Shown here piece by piece: positions 1 to 10,282 of a stretch of 15,682 bases of DNA. The position numbers and the translations under genes are program-made. Below the pieces are notes generated by a model. That model saw nothing but the letters and a program-made list of their open reading frames with translations, searched no databases and had not been told where the DNA came from. This stretch comes from Echinostoma caproni (lineage: Eukaryota > Platyhelminthes > Trematoda > Plagiorchiida > Echinostomatidae), in the NCBI GenBank assembly GCA_900618425.1, contig UZAN01039636.1, forward strand, positions 1 through 15,682. The letters are read 5' to 3'. Within the stretch, counting starts at the first letter, position 1. The number at the start of each line of letters is the position of its first letter.

Positions 1-582
1 GGGGGGGTTGGGGGTAAAAATAGCACTGGTTAAGGATTCATTTACAAAATAATATTTATTCATGGCATATTCGGTGGATTCAAAAATGATATTGTAACCG
101 CAATTAGTTGAACTTCGAATAGTGCATTGGTAGTAGTTCGGTTACTAGAGATTAAGGTAGGAATCATCGGTCAGAGAAAGACCTTGTATGGCCACCTGAG
201 TTGCATAATTAATCATCAAATAACAATTAAAAGCAAACTCCTGTGTTGAATGGAAGAATAGCGTAAAATCAAGTACCCCGAACTATTGCCGCATTGCCGT
301 ATTCTTCATCTAGTCATTACTCCTCTAACTTCAGTCTATGTATATGCGCTATCTTCCGCTTGAATCTGCTGTCGATATTTTAATCATCATTCTGCTGTTT
401 TATCCAAATGGGCAACCAAAAGACAGAAACCAAAACCGGCGCACGAAAGTGCATGGTTAATGGTTGTAAGAACTGAACTGATTGATATCACAGTACACGA
501 TCGTTATCTGACCCCAACTGTAGAGTTTTTGAAGCACAAAGGATAAAGCCACGCAAAACATAAAAACGAAATCGCTACTCAC
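1..582. other. Intron sequence and contig edge, with a tail repeat
   Basis: The window opens with a G-run (7 G, TT, 5 G), which could be a sequencing or assembly edge or a G-rich simple repeat. Apart from the repeat at 391-477, I see no exon, RNA gene or recognisable element. This should be the intron downstream of exon 8. Confidence 0.5.
391..477 (+). repeat. Dispersed tail-like repeat, copy A
   Basis: The core tatccaaatgggcaaccaaa, then accggcgcacgaaagtgcat and ggttaatggttgtaa, matches copies at 7531-7609 (minus) and 11491-11575 (plus). The minus-strand copy directly follows the end of a LINE reading frame, so the unit is probably a retrotransposon 3' untranslated end. Here only the end is present, as expected for a 5'-truncated insertion. 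Confidence 0.6.
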
Positions 583-656
583 CTGTTTGGTTACTTCGTT
601 TATTGAACCAAGCGGGTGCTCATTCGGATGACTTTCTACATGAAATCGTTTGGGAA
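583..656 (-). CDS. SVIL: Supervillin-like gene, exon 8, last in window
   Basis: This 74 nt exon has one of the best acceptors in the window (cgtttgtccgtttatttgcttag, written here from its pyrimidine-rich part) and a consensus donor ACAG|GTGAGT. The other two frames contain stops. The open one reads PKRFHVESHPNEHPL and GSINEVTKQ, and with the A of exon 7 it begins with Ile. The order PKR...HPL...E loosely parallels PKRRVQASKNPLKML of vertebrate supervillin, just before the gelsolin-like repeats. It ends in phase 0. The following exon must lie beyond the left edge. Confidence 0.65.
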
Positions 657-1870
657 CTAAGCAAATAAACGGACAAACACGTGAAAGATTTGTGTACAGA
701 ATCAAAGAAACGACTCCATTAGGGCAAAGGAACTGATGCTAACGACAACATCGATCGAAACCGCAATAAAAGAACACTTAACGCGTATAACATATCGTTC
801 AAACATGCAGTGAAATCTGATATACCTCTGAAACATCCTATAAAAAACCGGACAAATATTAGTAAATTTTAATCGGTGAGCCAATTGATAAACCTTATAG
901 TTTATGTTAAAAATGCCATCACAATCTAGTTCCGTCAAGCGACATCTCATTATTTGTGAATAGTCTTAGCTTTAAACCCTTCGATTCAGCCATTCATCAA
1001 TAATCGACCAAAGGGGCACCGTTATAGATTGAACTAAACCGTCACGGTAATGCGACTGTTTGCTGGTTGGGTAACTGAATCGGGATTTAACGACTATCAT
1101 CTGTTTTGAAAAGAAAACATAATAAACAAAACTTGTATTTAGTGATTCGGCTTATATTACAGATTCTATAATTAGACTAAATAAGGGTGGCATTTGTACA
1201 CGACAGCCAATAGGAACAGCCAACCAACGATCTGGGCGGGCAGGCTTCTCACATTTGAAATCAGGTCCTCCATAAGATTACAAATAAAAGATCAAGATCC
1301 TTTACCTGCGATCCCATTTCATGTTTATTCTTTTAACTACTTCTTTTATTCAGTGTGCATTGGTCACGCGTACAGAGGCTTTATTCAAACAGTTAGTGAA
1401 CATCATCTGGCCTGGTTACACACAATCTGTCCATACCTTGCTAATTCAGGTTACACAATGGAATTAAGCAGAGTGCTTCACCCCATCTATCAGTGGACCC
1501 AGCACAGCGCGTCCTGGTTACAGTGGAAGTAGTGGGAATTTGCATCCCTCCGCCAAGCCTCGTGCACAATGGAACAAACAGTAGAGTGATTGGGTCTCCT
1601 ATATCTCTATATCCACCCTACTACAACTCGTTCCTTCAAGTTTGCATCACATTAAGTTTGACGGGGCTTTCCAATTTCGCCGTGTCTATAGTACCATAGG
1701 ATATTTTCGAGATTTTACAGTGGAAAGCTGCATCGTCTGCTCGATATATATCGATATATCGAATCAATTCGTTTGGTTTTTGAGGTCAAATGCTTTACGA
1801 GGGCCACACATTTTTGACCTCCCTGCGTTTCGTAGCGTATGAACACCAGTTTTTGTCTTATGTGCACTGA
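657..1870. other. Intron sequence, possibly the 5' region of the LINE
   Basis: No exon was recognised. From about 1190 to 1860 the plus strand has three overlapping open stretches and a higher GC content than 657-1190. This could be the eroded first ORF or 5' untranslated region of the non-LTR element whose endonuclease begins near 1870. A tcgatatat/atatcga palindromic patch lies at about 1741-1760. I see nothing else. Confidence 0.35.
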
Positions 1871-4665
1871 GTGAGTATTTGCTACAGCCGAGTGAAGAAG
1901 AAGGAAAAAGGACTGCAAATGAAACATCGTGCTGGTCGGAGGGTCATCGTAAGGCAGCGTTCCATCAACAAACTATTTTCTTTATCATTTCCAGTAACAG
2001 CCGCTCACTTATGGGAAAAATTGATGAAGTCAGGAGCATCATACATAAAAAAGTATACAAAATCGTTGGAATTATTATACTCCAGGAAAGTTGGTTACAT
2101 CCTGAAATTGAGGATAGTTTTATCTATCTTGATGAATCTGATATCTTTCGACAGGATCAGAATGTGAACTTTAATACTCGTGGTGACTTTTGTCAACCGT
2201 ATTTGGTGTAACAACTCTAAACTTTTGTTTCATTTTAATACCAGAAAACTTAACCACCTTCTCTTTCAAGGTAAACCCCACTTTCTTCGTAAATTTCATC
2301 ATATTGCGCTAGTAAACATTGCCCCTGACACACTCAATTCTGGCATCCGAATGTTTTCCGACTATTTCTCGACATCATTCGTTACAGACTTAGATCAGTC
2401 TATGTGCATTGAGGCTGGTGATATCAGTCACTCCAATGTTTCTTTCCTAAGGTTTGGTTATTATTGTACAGTTTCTCCACTCTTTTGGAGGGCATCTCTA
2501 CGGCATTTTCGTAAATATCTCAGAAACCTTCTTTGTAGAAAACTGTACTATTCTGTTTTACTCTAAAATCAAAGGTAAAATTATTATTGTTAACGGACAA
2601 TACGAAGGAGGAATGGTACCCCCAATAACCTTACTAGACTCTAGTATATGATTTCCGCAACTGATTTTCTTGTTTTTTCTAATCCCAATAACTCTTCGAG
2701 ATGCGAAAACCTGACCGACTATCTTGATTTCTGTTTCGATTTGTATTACCTTATTTCGACTGTATACATATCCTTACTGACAGATTTTCATCGCCTCTGC
2801 TAAAGTGACCTCGCTCTGATAAGGATAAGGCAAACATGAATGAACGATGTTAAACGATTATCGATTCCTATCTAAGCAGAGATTCAACGTTTGAACGGGA
2901 TGTATATCGAGACCATTCTGGACAACCAGAGCTGCCGCGAGATGTGGTCGGTAGTGAAGCAAGTTAGTAGCACAAGTGGGAACACTTGTCCTGATACAGA
3001 AGAACTAAAGTGACGATTTTCTGCCTCCTCTTGTTCTAATTCTCTACCATCAGCTTTCAATTCCCCTGAAAAGATCAACAAATACTCAATCAAAAACTGG
3101 GCGATGGTAACCCAGTGGCCATGTCATCAAACTTTTATCGCCTGGGAAGACGTATGTTTGAATCCCACAACCACCGCCTAAATTCCCCATTCTCTGTGTG
3201 TTGTATTGCAGCCCTTTGAATTGCCGCCTCCTCTTTCCTAGAAATTGGATTTTGAGATGCTTAATAAAAGAAAGTAAAAATAAGAAACCATATTTCTCTC
3301 CACTGAGGTTTCTGAAATTTTGAAGCAACTTCGGTCTAACAAGATACCCGAACTGGACTAGTTAGACTCCATTCTGTTGAAAACCTGCACCAAGCATCTT
3401 GCAACACCCACTACTGAGTTTTTCTATTTGTGTGTCTTCCGAAACAATTGCTGGAGGGCTACTCGGTTAAGACCCATTCTCGAGAGGAGCTCTTTAATGT
3501 ATCAATCGACTGGTTGCATATCAAGGCTGTTGAAAGTTTTTGAAAGTGCCACTGAACCGATTCACTGCCCTCTAATGATCTCGATTCTCTTCACTTTGCT
3601 CATAAACATTCTATATCAACGTTTGACGCCGTTGCTTATGCCGTTCATTCTGTGGTATCAGTTTCAGATAGGAGTGCAGGAGGTTGATTATGCCAACGCC
3701 TTTGCTTAGCTTGGTCGTTGCATTCTCATTCAACACCTTACTGACTGCGGCTTAGGATCCTACGTAGTAAACATTCTCTTAAACTATTTCTTGTTTAGAA
3801 CGCATTTTACTTCATGCAATAGTAAAACTTGGTACTTTTCCTATGTTAACTCTAGTGTCTTTCAGGGAGACATTTTGTCTTCATCCTTTTCTCCCTGTAC
3901 AAATACAGCCTACATGTTCCTATCAACTTTATTGTCTGTATGCTGACGAGGAAGTGGTGATTTGGTGCCCCTCCAATGATCACGTATCTTTCCAATAACT
4001 TCCGGAAAGTTTGAACGACGTTCTTAGCTGGACTCTGCTCGAATCGCCTATGCCTGATGTTTCCAAATGTGTTGATTTTCCCGTCACTCTTAAATCTGGC
4101 TCCCGTTATCAAACTACTTTTAATGATCGTGAACGGTCACTGCGTTCCCAAAGCTAACTCTGTTATTTATAGCGGTGCCGTTCTATTCCACGATCTCTTC
4201 TGGACTAGCCACGTAGTGGACGTTTACAATGGGGTTCATACACTTTATTTCAATACCATCAAGCTTAGGAAGCCGGTTTTTCCCCCAGATATGATTTTCA
4301 AATTTATGGTCGCATGCATTCTCTCTCATTGACTGTGCCGTTCCTTTGTGTTTTTTCCCGGCCTGAAAGAAATTTTTTCATATTAATTTTCGGATCCATA
4401 AAACTGCTTCCCCCGAGGTAGTGACATAGTCAGACATATCCCAGTTGGTTGTGTTTATTGTGTGCAAAACTATCGACGTGTGTGAAAAGATAGTTGATAG
4501 AATCTTCAACAACATATATCACTATCTTCAAAACGAACTTCTTAAATTCATACCCCTTTTCATCATAATCTTCTTCCCGCACGCACTGTGACTAATACAA
4601 AACAGAATCCTCCCTTTCCTTGTTCGCTTCTTAGCGAACCAGGCAGCAAATATTACAGGTCTGGT
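1871..4665 (+). mobile_element. Degenerate CR1-like non-LTR retrotransposon
   Basis: The plus-strand translation, in broken frames, follows a LINE ORF2 from end to end. Around 2000-2165 it reads NSRSLMGKIDEVRSI, ILQESWLHPEIEDS and DIFRQDQN, the start of an AP-like endonuclease (NARSL, ESWL, F R.DR). At 2370-2450, GDISHSNVSFLR is the GDFN-like endonuclease motif. 2650-3010 gives a linker (TDYLDFCFDLY, NQSCREMWSVVKQV). From about 3300 the reverse transcriptase domain reads EVSEILKQLRSNK, DYANAFA (for D-F-KAFD), VFQGDILSS (for PQG) and YADEEVVIW at 3939. The tail carries KIVDRIFNNIYHYLQNELLK. Many stops and frameshifts, plus YADE in place of YADD, show that it is dead. It is inserted antisense to the host gene. 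The CR1-like assignment is tentative. Confidence 0.72.
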
Positions 4666-5384
4666 GGAACATCTCGCGAGTTAGTTTACTTATTTATTTG
4701 TTAAGCTATTACTATCGTGTTCTTAGTTGAAGCACATCGTGATTTTTGTGTACCGCGTTCACACTCTTTTGTGTTCTTTTCCACTTGCACTGTGTTCTCT
4801 TGAAGATCGCTAAAAATTCACCCTTTTGGGTGCATACACTCCATAAACTGAAACAGATATCGTAAAGGTTAGTTTCACCTGACTGATCTGAGTTGACACC
4901 AAACCAAGAACGAACAGTACTATCTACGCTTATAATTATTTCGTTGTTGATATATATATATATATATAAACTGTCTCTACACAATCATTTCACTTTAGTT
5001 AGCTAAACTGCCAAGTATTAGTCAGAGAAGATGGTTTATCCAAAATAAGTCTTTTTCTCTACACGGTTAAACCCAAGAAACAAGAAACCGAATATGACCC
5101 GTGCTAATGACTTTAACGTCGCGTTCACTGCTACGTACTCCTGAACTTAAAGTAATGATCCTCGATCAAACCTCTAGCCTTTATGTTTGCCAGAAACGTC
5201 AACCACTTGTTTGAAAATGCAATGAGAACAACCAGAGGTATAATGCTCAGAAAAAATATAATCTAACGGGACTACTGGATGATGTGAAGGCTGTGTGCTT
5301 GGTTTTATCCATTTATCACATGCTTGATTCACCAAATTCACTTTGATCAAAGGAACGGATTGACTCAGCTTGTCTGGAACTTAC
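4666..5384. other. Intron sequence without recognised genes
   Basis: This stretch contains a (TA)n run at 4950-4968. It has no exon-like stretch with paired splice sites and no recognisable element. Open stretches here are short and low in complexity. Confidence 0.45.
4950..4968. repeat. (TA)n microsatellite
   Basis: About nine TA units, AT-only, inside an intron. Confidence 0.9.
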
Positions 5385-5507
5385 TTGGACGATTTTCTTT
5401 GCTTGTTGCTCGCACAATAGGAACTGCCGGGAGGCGTTTAGGACAGTTGATAGCTTGTTCCAAATCATTCGAGGCGGTTGGTGGTTCTGGAGAGCCACTT
5501 GTGGGGG
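5385..5507 (-). CDS. SVIL: Supervillin-like gene, exon 7 (Pro/Ser-rich linker)
   Basis: This 123 nt exon starts after a pyrimidine-rich tract (tcttttcacactctctatc then acgattcacag). There is no other AG in the roughly 80 bases before it, as expected for a real acceptor. The donor is CCAA|GTAAGT. The frame is two bases, 40 codons, one base: PTSGSPEPPTASNDLEQ, AINCPKRLPAVPIV, RATSKENRP. A second frame is also open, but only this one joins the exon at 656. It is a proline/serine-rich disordered linker, distinctly more GC-rich than its surroundings. Long open frames on the opposite strand here are shadows of this composition. Confidence 0.65.
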
Positions 5508-6426
5508 CTGTGAATCGTGATAGAGAGTGTGAAAAGATGAGGTGTGTGCGTACAGGTGGCAGATGATGTTCAAGTGCGTCGAACAATAATTAGGGGATCA
5601 TGCGAATCCCACGAGCGGAGAAGGATTTTGAAAGGAACCAAATGATTCATGCATGACAGAATAGCTTGAGGGTGGGGGTGGTATTGACGAAGACTGGTTG
5701 AAGGGTTACACTGTTGGTGATTACCAGNCCAGATTGTTCATGATGTTAACATGGATGACAAATGTGATAAGCTGTTTAATTTAACAATAGTTGATTTCTC
5801 CCCTTTAATATGCTGTACGCACCAAAATTATAGGCTACTCGAATTTCGTCAGTCTCGTTTGACAATTAGTGCACAATTAGTGTGCAGCCTTGCACAGTGA
5901 TCACCGAATCCACGGCCCATTGGGAAAAGTGAACGTATTCAGCCACTGGGTTTGTAGAAAAATGATCACCAAAATGTGACCATGAACAATTTGTGTACCC
6001 TTTCAAGCATTTATTCCGAATCGATGATACTAACAGTTCCCAGCTTTTAATACAAGGAAACGTACGTTTTGGCTTTTCCATGCGCATTTCTCTACCCCCG
6101 ATGAATTGGATGCCGATTCAAAGGAGATCCCTGTCTCATTTTCTTGTGTTTCCATCGTTTGAAGGTATTAAAAGGTGTTTGTTATCCCTTTATTATTGAA
6201 ATTGCAAACGTATAGTCTGAGTCATTGGTTGCTCTTTTGGATACGGATTGGTCAACTGTGCGCTTTCGGTCCCGTTCCTCTAGTTATTCACGTCTTTTTG
6301 AGGGACCTAAGAGAACTGGGAATCAATAAGTAGCAATGAACCAACGTTTTCGATGTTTCCGGGAGGATATCAATATACTGTAAACAGACTGTTCGACTAT
6401 TAGCATCACCTCGTAATTTTGCTTAC
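5508..6426. other. Intron sequence, one ambiguous base
   Basis: An N sits at 5728. The exon needed to repair the phase between 6956 and 5507 should lie between those exons, but I could not find one with good splice sites. Minus-strand open stretches near 5560-5730 and 5866-6087 are suggestive in composition but lack a usable donor or acceptor. Fragmentary retroelement remnants are possible; none is clear. Confidence 0.35.
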
Positions 6427-6549
6427 AAACTTTAAATGCGCTTTCAAACACTCTAATCTGGAACCTCTTTCCAAAACCAGAGTGCAGATTTCTACTTTGA
6501 GGCCCAATTTATTTAAAATGTTAGGGTTGTCCTTCCGCTTTTGAAAGCT
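6427..6549 (-). CDS. Possible extra exon of the supervillin-like gene
   Basis: This 123 nt candidate has an excellent acceptor (acgttcttccatcttctcag) and a fair donor (GTTT|GTAAGC). Only one frame is open across it, phase 0 at both ends, reading SFQKRKDNPNILNKL, GLKVEICTLVLERGS and RLECLKAHLKF. Phase 0 fits the end of exon 6. It does not solve the mismatch with the next exon, and I see no resemblance to vertebrate supervillin. It may be a lineage-specific or alternative exon, or a chance open stretch in the intron. Confidence 0.3.
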
Positions 6550-6955
6550 CTGAGAAGATGGAAGAACGTCTACAAAAGATGAGACCATGCGTCAGGCAAG
6601 CTCAGTTCCACCCATATCAAACACAGTAGCAACATCTAAACAGGGCTTTGCCGATCAATTTTAGGAATTTGCTTGGGTATCATTCACTGTCAAAGAATCA
6701 AAATCTTAAGGGGGCAGCGTGCACGACCAAGATGTGCCAGTTCTGATCATGACAGCCTAAACGCTGCATTTAGTCATCTATCGACATCTGATATTTAACA
6801 CAGTCTCTTATCCACCCGTCTCGGAACCAGTCACCTTTGAAGGCAATTTTAAGCTTCTCAAAACAACCAAACTAATTAACCCTGGACCGTAGTGTCTCTT
6901 ACACTCTACTGAAACACGGAATCGAGCCACGCACGCAAACACTGAGGGTACTTAC
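6550..6955. other. Intron between exon 6 and the candidate extra exon
   Basis: I see no clear gene. A GTAAGA-like minus-strand donor near 6899 and several AG sites occur, but they do not bound a convincing exon. Confidence 0.35.
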
Positions 6956-7062
6956 TAACACAACTTTAGAGGACAATGTTGTCCTCATCTCATGGAAGCC
7001 CTTAACTGTTGTTCCGATTTCCAAGAATCTTTCCATCAATTTACTTTCTAAGCGTTTCAGGT
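6956..7062 (-). CDS. SVIL: Supervillin-like gene, exon 6 (LKRLESKL...GFHE)
   Basis: This 107 nt exon ends at a strong donor (GTTA|GTAAGT). The frame reads LKRLESKLMERFLEI, GTTVKGFHEMRTTL and SSKVVL, a probably helical segment. It lines up with the vertebrate supervillin stretch LDRLETFLRRL...VGGMHETVLTVTGKSV: conserved L-RLE-L-R, V-G-HE, T and K-V positions, from memory. The start after atag at 7062 gives phase agreement with exon 5 and restores the conserved Asp. A cag acceptor four bases earlier (start 7066, phase 0) is the alternative. The exon ends in phase 0, which does not fit the two-base start of the exon at 5507, so something is missing in between. Confidence 0.7.
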
Positions 7063-7421
7063 CTATCTGTATGATGTTTTATGAATTGAGGCTGAAACGA
7101 GTTTTCTTCATCTTGTTACGATCTTCCGTTGCTACCCACTGTGACTAATATCGATTGATCTATAAACCAAAGAGATGCACCTGGATATGATCCCTTGCAT
7201 CTTCCATTCGATTACTTAAACTTGAGACAATTGTGTGATAACTCTTTATTTCTGTTTATTCTTCTGCTGTTGTTCTAGTTATCCAATCTATACTTCTTCT
7301 AAACCCAGAATCTTATAATTATTCAGGATTGTGTGGTTGAAAAGTTACTTTTCCAATCTTACTCAAAGTATCATAGTTGATAAGAAGCTTTCGTCTCATT
7401 TATGCTTCTATCCCCACATAC

Positions 7422-7490
7422 CTAAGTCTGACGAATAAATTTCCAGTCTTCCAGTGTCCCACAAATCCGATGACCTGCTCATAGTCGTCT
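7422..7490 (-). CDS. SVIL: Supervillin-like gene, exon 5
   Basis: This 69 nt exon has acceptor gatgtggcag and donor TTAG|GTATGT. It starts with two bases, has 22 codons and ends with one base. The codons read TTMSRSSDLWDTGRL then EIYSSDL. The A from exon 4 plus AG gives Lys, and the final G plus AC of exon 6 gives Asp. The resulting SSDL-D-LKRLESKL parallels ESDLKLDRLETFL of vertebrate supervillin, an independent check on the junction. The acceptor lies about 40 bp downstream, in transcription order, of a LINE tail (7531-7609). Its pyrimidine tract is weak and may have been altered by that insertion. Confidence 0.62.
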
Positions 7491-7530
7491 CTGCCACATC
7501 TCAAAAGCTTCAGTTTCAGTTTTACTTCCA

Positions 7531-7609
7531 GTTTTTACAACCATAAACCATGCACTTTCGTGTGCCGGTTTTGGTTGCTGTCTTTTGACCGGCTATTTGT
7601 GTGCAAAAG
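7531..7609 (-). repeat. Dispersed tail-like repeat, copy B (LINE 3' end)
   Basis: The minus strand reads ggtcaaaagacagcaaccaa, aaccggcacacgaaagtgca and tggtttatggttgtaaaaac, closely matching copies A and C. It lies about 80 bases beyond the stop of the minus-strand LINE frame, which identifies this repeat family as that LINE's 3' untranslated tail or a hitch-hiking tail. Exon 5 begins about 40 bases further on. Confidence 0.6.
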
Positions 7610-7687
7610 CAAAATAAAGATTAGAATGTTGAGAGAAAATTTAAGCGGAAAATAAACGAATTCATTCAGATAAGGGTTGAAAAATAT

Positions 7688-8600
7688 TCAGTAGATGCAT
7701 GAGCACCACCAGTTTTGATCCTGAGCCACATCACTCAGTGTCTCTAACCTCCAGTTACCATAATCACCAGGTCCCCATGGGAACCTAATGGCACCCATAT
7801 GACCCAGTGTTCTGATTGGAGTTTTCATACCCACATTCAAGGTCTTAGTTTGATCACCCTTGAACTTTTTTCCATCCAGTGCCTGGCTCAGCATGCCTCT
7901 TCGGTGACATGTGCAACACACATCGCAACCGGCGTGGTCTATGGCGATTAACCACTTGCAACAGTGAATGACTGCGATTACCTAACCTCAACCTCATTTG
8001 ACTGGTTACCCCACCAAACTTGTGCAACATGGCGTAAACAGATGTGTTGGAACGCCGGTAATCTATTTTTATCCTGCTCGCTTAATAGCCAAATGTGCAT
8101 CGTATAGCAGGACTGGCGGACTACTGTAGCATAAGCTCGACTCTTCACAGACAGCTGGACGTCGTAACGGCGCCACAGATGTTGGCAAATGTCAATTGAG
8201 CCTTCTTTATGCTTGCCGACACTTCATCTGTGCCGCGTCTGCCAGGTGAGATGTTGGCTGCCCAGGAAGCAAAATTTGTCTACGTGCTACGATACTTCTC
8301 CAGTTAAGGCGAGGCTGGGATCTGGGCCAACCCAGTCTTGTAGCAACATTTTGCACTTTGGAGGTGCAAACCGCATATGGAAAATAGCTATACTAGTGAG
8401 CAAACTACCTAGAAAAGCTTGCAACTTACCTGGATCTTCATTCAGTAGCATAATGTCGTCTGCATACTCCAGATCAGACGGTCTACCACCTAGGAGCAAA
8501 TCGATGCCACTATCCGCGTACGAAGATAAAACTGTTTCATCTGCAAACAACATAGGTGCCCGAATTTCCGGGTTACAGAAAGAACAACTACACAACCGTC
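7688..8600 (-). mobile_element. 3' part of a trematode LINE, decayed
   Basis: In the minus-strand translation, 8595-8287 reads SSYADSGIDLLLGGRPSD, LEYADDIMLLNEDPGKL (catalytic YADD at 8466-8455) and MRFAPPKCKMLLQDWVG, then a stop. The palm/thumb continues past that stop as HVDKFCFLGS, EVSASIKKAQLTFAN (shifted frame) and LWRRYDVQLSVKSRAY. 7921-7688 gives the C-terminal tail GDQTKTLNVGMK, GAIRFPWGPGDYGNW, RLETLSDVAQDQNWW. These phrases are characteristic of an abundant schistosome and liver-fluke LINE. The catalytic core is intact, but stops and frameshifts disable it. The copy is 5'-truncated at about 8600 and lies in the sense orientation of the host gene. Confidence 0.78.
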
Positions 8601-9160
8601 TTTTGTCTTCGTAGACTTAGTTTGCAGCAAAATAATTCGTTATTGTTTCTAATATTTGTCGAAGTATCTCATCTATTGTACTTCACTGCTTCCTCGTTAT
8701 CTTGCGCGGTGAACTCAAAAAAGTTTCAGGGGATAGACTACGGTTTAACTGAGAAAAGTTGTCTTTCGCTCCTTAGACTGTTAAGTAATCATCAAATCGA
8801 GGTCTGAGAAACTATCAAAAAATAATATTCTTTATGAGACCGTGCACCCTTCGTATGAATGCTTCTCATATCCATTAACATCGACTTAGTTGCTTCTGCT
8901 TTAACGTTTGCCATGATTGGTCAATACAATTCTTAGCGCATGGTTTGTTTATGAAGGTATTTGTCATCGAAGACTATTGGATGTGGCTAACAATTGTGTC
9001 TGATTTTCGGCTAATGCCCGCTTAGATTAGTTGCTTTGTGTCTATTTTCCCAAACAAAAGGTGATGATTTTTTCGCGGATCAATTATTTTTACTGAAGTG
9101 TAAGTTTTTTTGTTTTACAGAAGTCTTAATATAGAAACAACTATTTTCTTTATCTAATAG
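8601..9160. other. Intron sequence without recognised genes
   Basis: AT-rich. A strong plus-strand acceptor-like tract (gtaagtttttttgttttaca ending in g at 9120) is present, but all frames after it stop quickly. I see nothing else. Confidence 0.4.
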
Positions 9161-9303
9161 TAACACGATTTTGCCACGGGACACCGTGAAACAAAGCAAC
9201 GAGATGAATCCATTTGTGCAGCGATATGGAACGCGGAGGCCTCAAATATCTGTCGATAGGCTAAAAACACAGCAAATAACAGGTGATCGCCTGACTGTCC
9301 TTG
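9161..9303 (+). CDS. Exon-like stretch on the opposite strand
   Basis: This 143 nt candidate has a good plus-strand acceptor (ctattttctttatctaatag) and a consensus donor (CTTG|GTGAGT). The frame (one base, 47 codons, one base) reads NTILPRDTVKQSNEMN, PFVQRYGTRRPQISV, DRLKTQQITGDRLTVL. Codon use is less AT-rich than the flanks. The stretch TRRPQISVDRLKTQQIT loosely resembles the TRQRRMNARYQTQPVT region of the amino-terminal half of vertebrate supervillin. That would be out of order and inverted relative to the other exons. It could be a nested or overlapping gene, an inverted duplicate exon, or chance. Confidence 0.42.
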
Positions 9304-9718
9304 GTGAGTCACCACAACAGCCAGAAAACAATGCACCGGTGGTGGAATCATTATGCTGTGGTCATGTTAGGAGTGTACTCATAATGTCGTCCCACTTTAT
9401 TTTGGTTCTTTTGTCAATAAAACTCTGATAGTTAGTGGTATGATGGATTTTCATGCAGTTCACCATTTAGAAGGCTTTTCGGTTTTGTTGCATAAACACC
9501 GTGCAAATCTAGAATTGATGAAATTAGACGGAACAGAGTGGACTTTAGAATGGAAAGGAAGAGATGAAAACACCGAAGGAAAATCACCATGAGGCTTGAT
9601 ATCACGGGGGTAGACAGGGGGACGAACATCGATTGAACGATGCATAATGGTACGTGGAATTGTGAACTCGTACGAATGAATGAAGCACACACACGTCAGG
9701 ACGACTACACAAACTTAC
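9304..9718. other. Intron sequence without recognised genes
   Basis: Two overlapping minus-strand open stretches (9432-9692) are in competing frames and have no convincing splice sites or domain. I see no other signal. Confidence 0.4.
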
Positions 9719-9766
9719 TGCTTGTCTGGTACAGAGTAATGCTTCGCTGAAGCTTTTGTCGCCTCA
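9719..9766 (-). CDS. SVIL: Supervillin-like gene, exon 4 (48 nt)
   Basis: This short exon has acceptor ttggtgcag and donor AGCA|GTAAGTTT. It starts with two bases, has 15 codons (RRQKLQRSITLYQTS) and ends with one base. The T left over from exon 3 plus TG gives Leu, so the protein runs GRLRN-L-RRQKLQRS. The other frames are not compatible with both neighbours. Basic and polar residues follow the FTVAGR motif, much as vertebrate supervillin has a lysine-rich linker there. At this size the evidence is the splice signals and phase rather than homology. Confidence 0.62.
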
Positions 9767-10240
9767 CTGCACCAATGGGGAGCAAAGTTTTGACGGCAAA
9801 TTAAAATTAGGGCGTTTTGAACCTTCTTAACTTAAACTTTGTACTTAAATGGAATATAGATAGATATTTACACTGTACAACTACAAGAAACAAATTCAAT
9901 ACCCCTCTTGTTATTACCAATGGTTCATGCACTTCCATACCTGGTGCATGTTATCAATCCTCTGGCAAATGAAAAGTGTAAAAATTCTGAGGAAGATAGA
10001 TGAAAAAATTGCCTGCATAGTATCCGATCGTTAGGCAAAATGGAATTTTCTTTGGTCCGAGGGAGGGCAAAAACGAGACCGAATCATTGGCAACGAGCGA
10101 ATCAGGTGTGCTGTTCACAAGTACAGTGACTATCGGAAGTTATCGCCCCAGAAAATTATCTTGAAATCCTCGTTCAGNTCAAGAGAAAGCATTTTTAAAA
10201 TACAGCATGAAAATCGGTGCTACTCAGATGATTTTGTATC

Positions 10241-10282
<42 letters not shown>

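Noticed and set aside
4712..4984. 90-codon minus-strand open frame
   Set aside because: It runs through a TA microsatellite and has no domain or splice context.
5324..5566. 80-codon plus-strand open frame
   Set aside because: It is antisense to exon 7, whose splice sites, AG-free upstream tract and phase fit are better. The open frame follows from the high GC content.
8408..8413. Consensus-like minus-strand splice donor (CCAG|GTAAGT)
   Set aside because: It falls inside the LINE reading frame (EDPGKL codons), so it is coincidental, although a cryptic site is possible.
8189..8614. 141-codon plus-strand open frame
   Set aside because: It is the complement of the LINE reverse transcriptase, which carries the YADD motif on the minus strand.
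9100..9120. gtaagt...ttttacag read as a tiny intron or strong acceptor
   Set aside because: 21 bases is too short for an intron here, and all three frames after the acceptor stop before 9165.
9432..9692. Two overlapping minus-strand open frames
   Set aside because: They are competing frames with no family resemblance and no paired splice sites.
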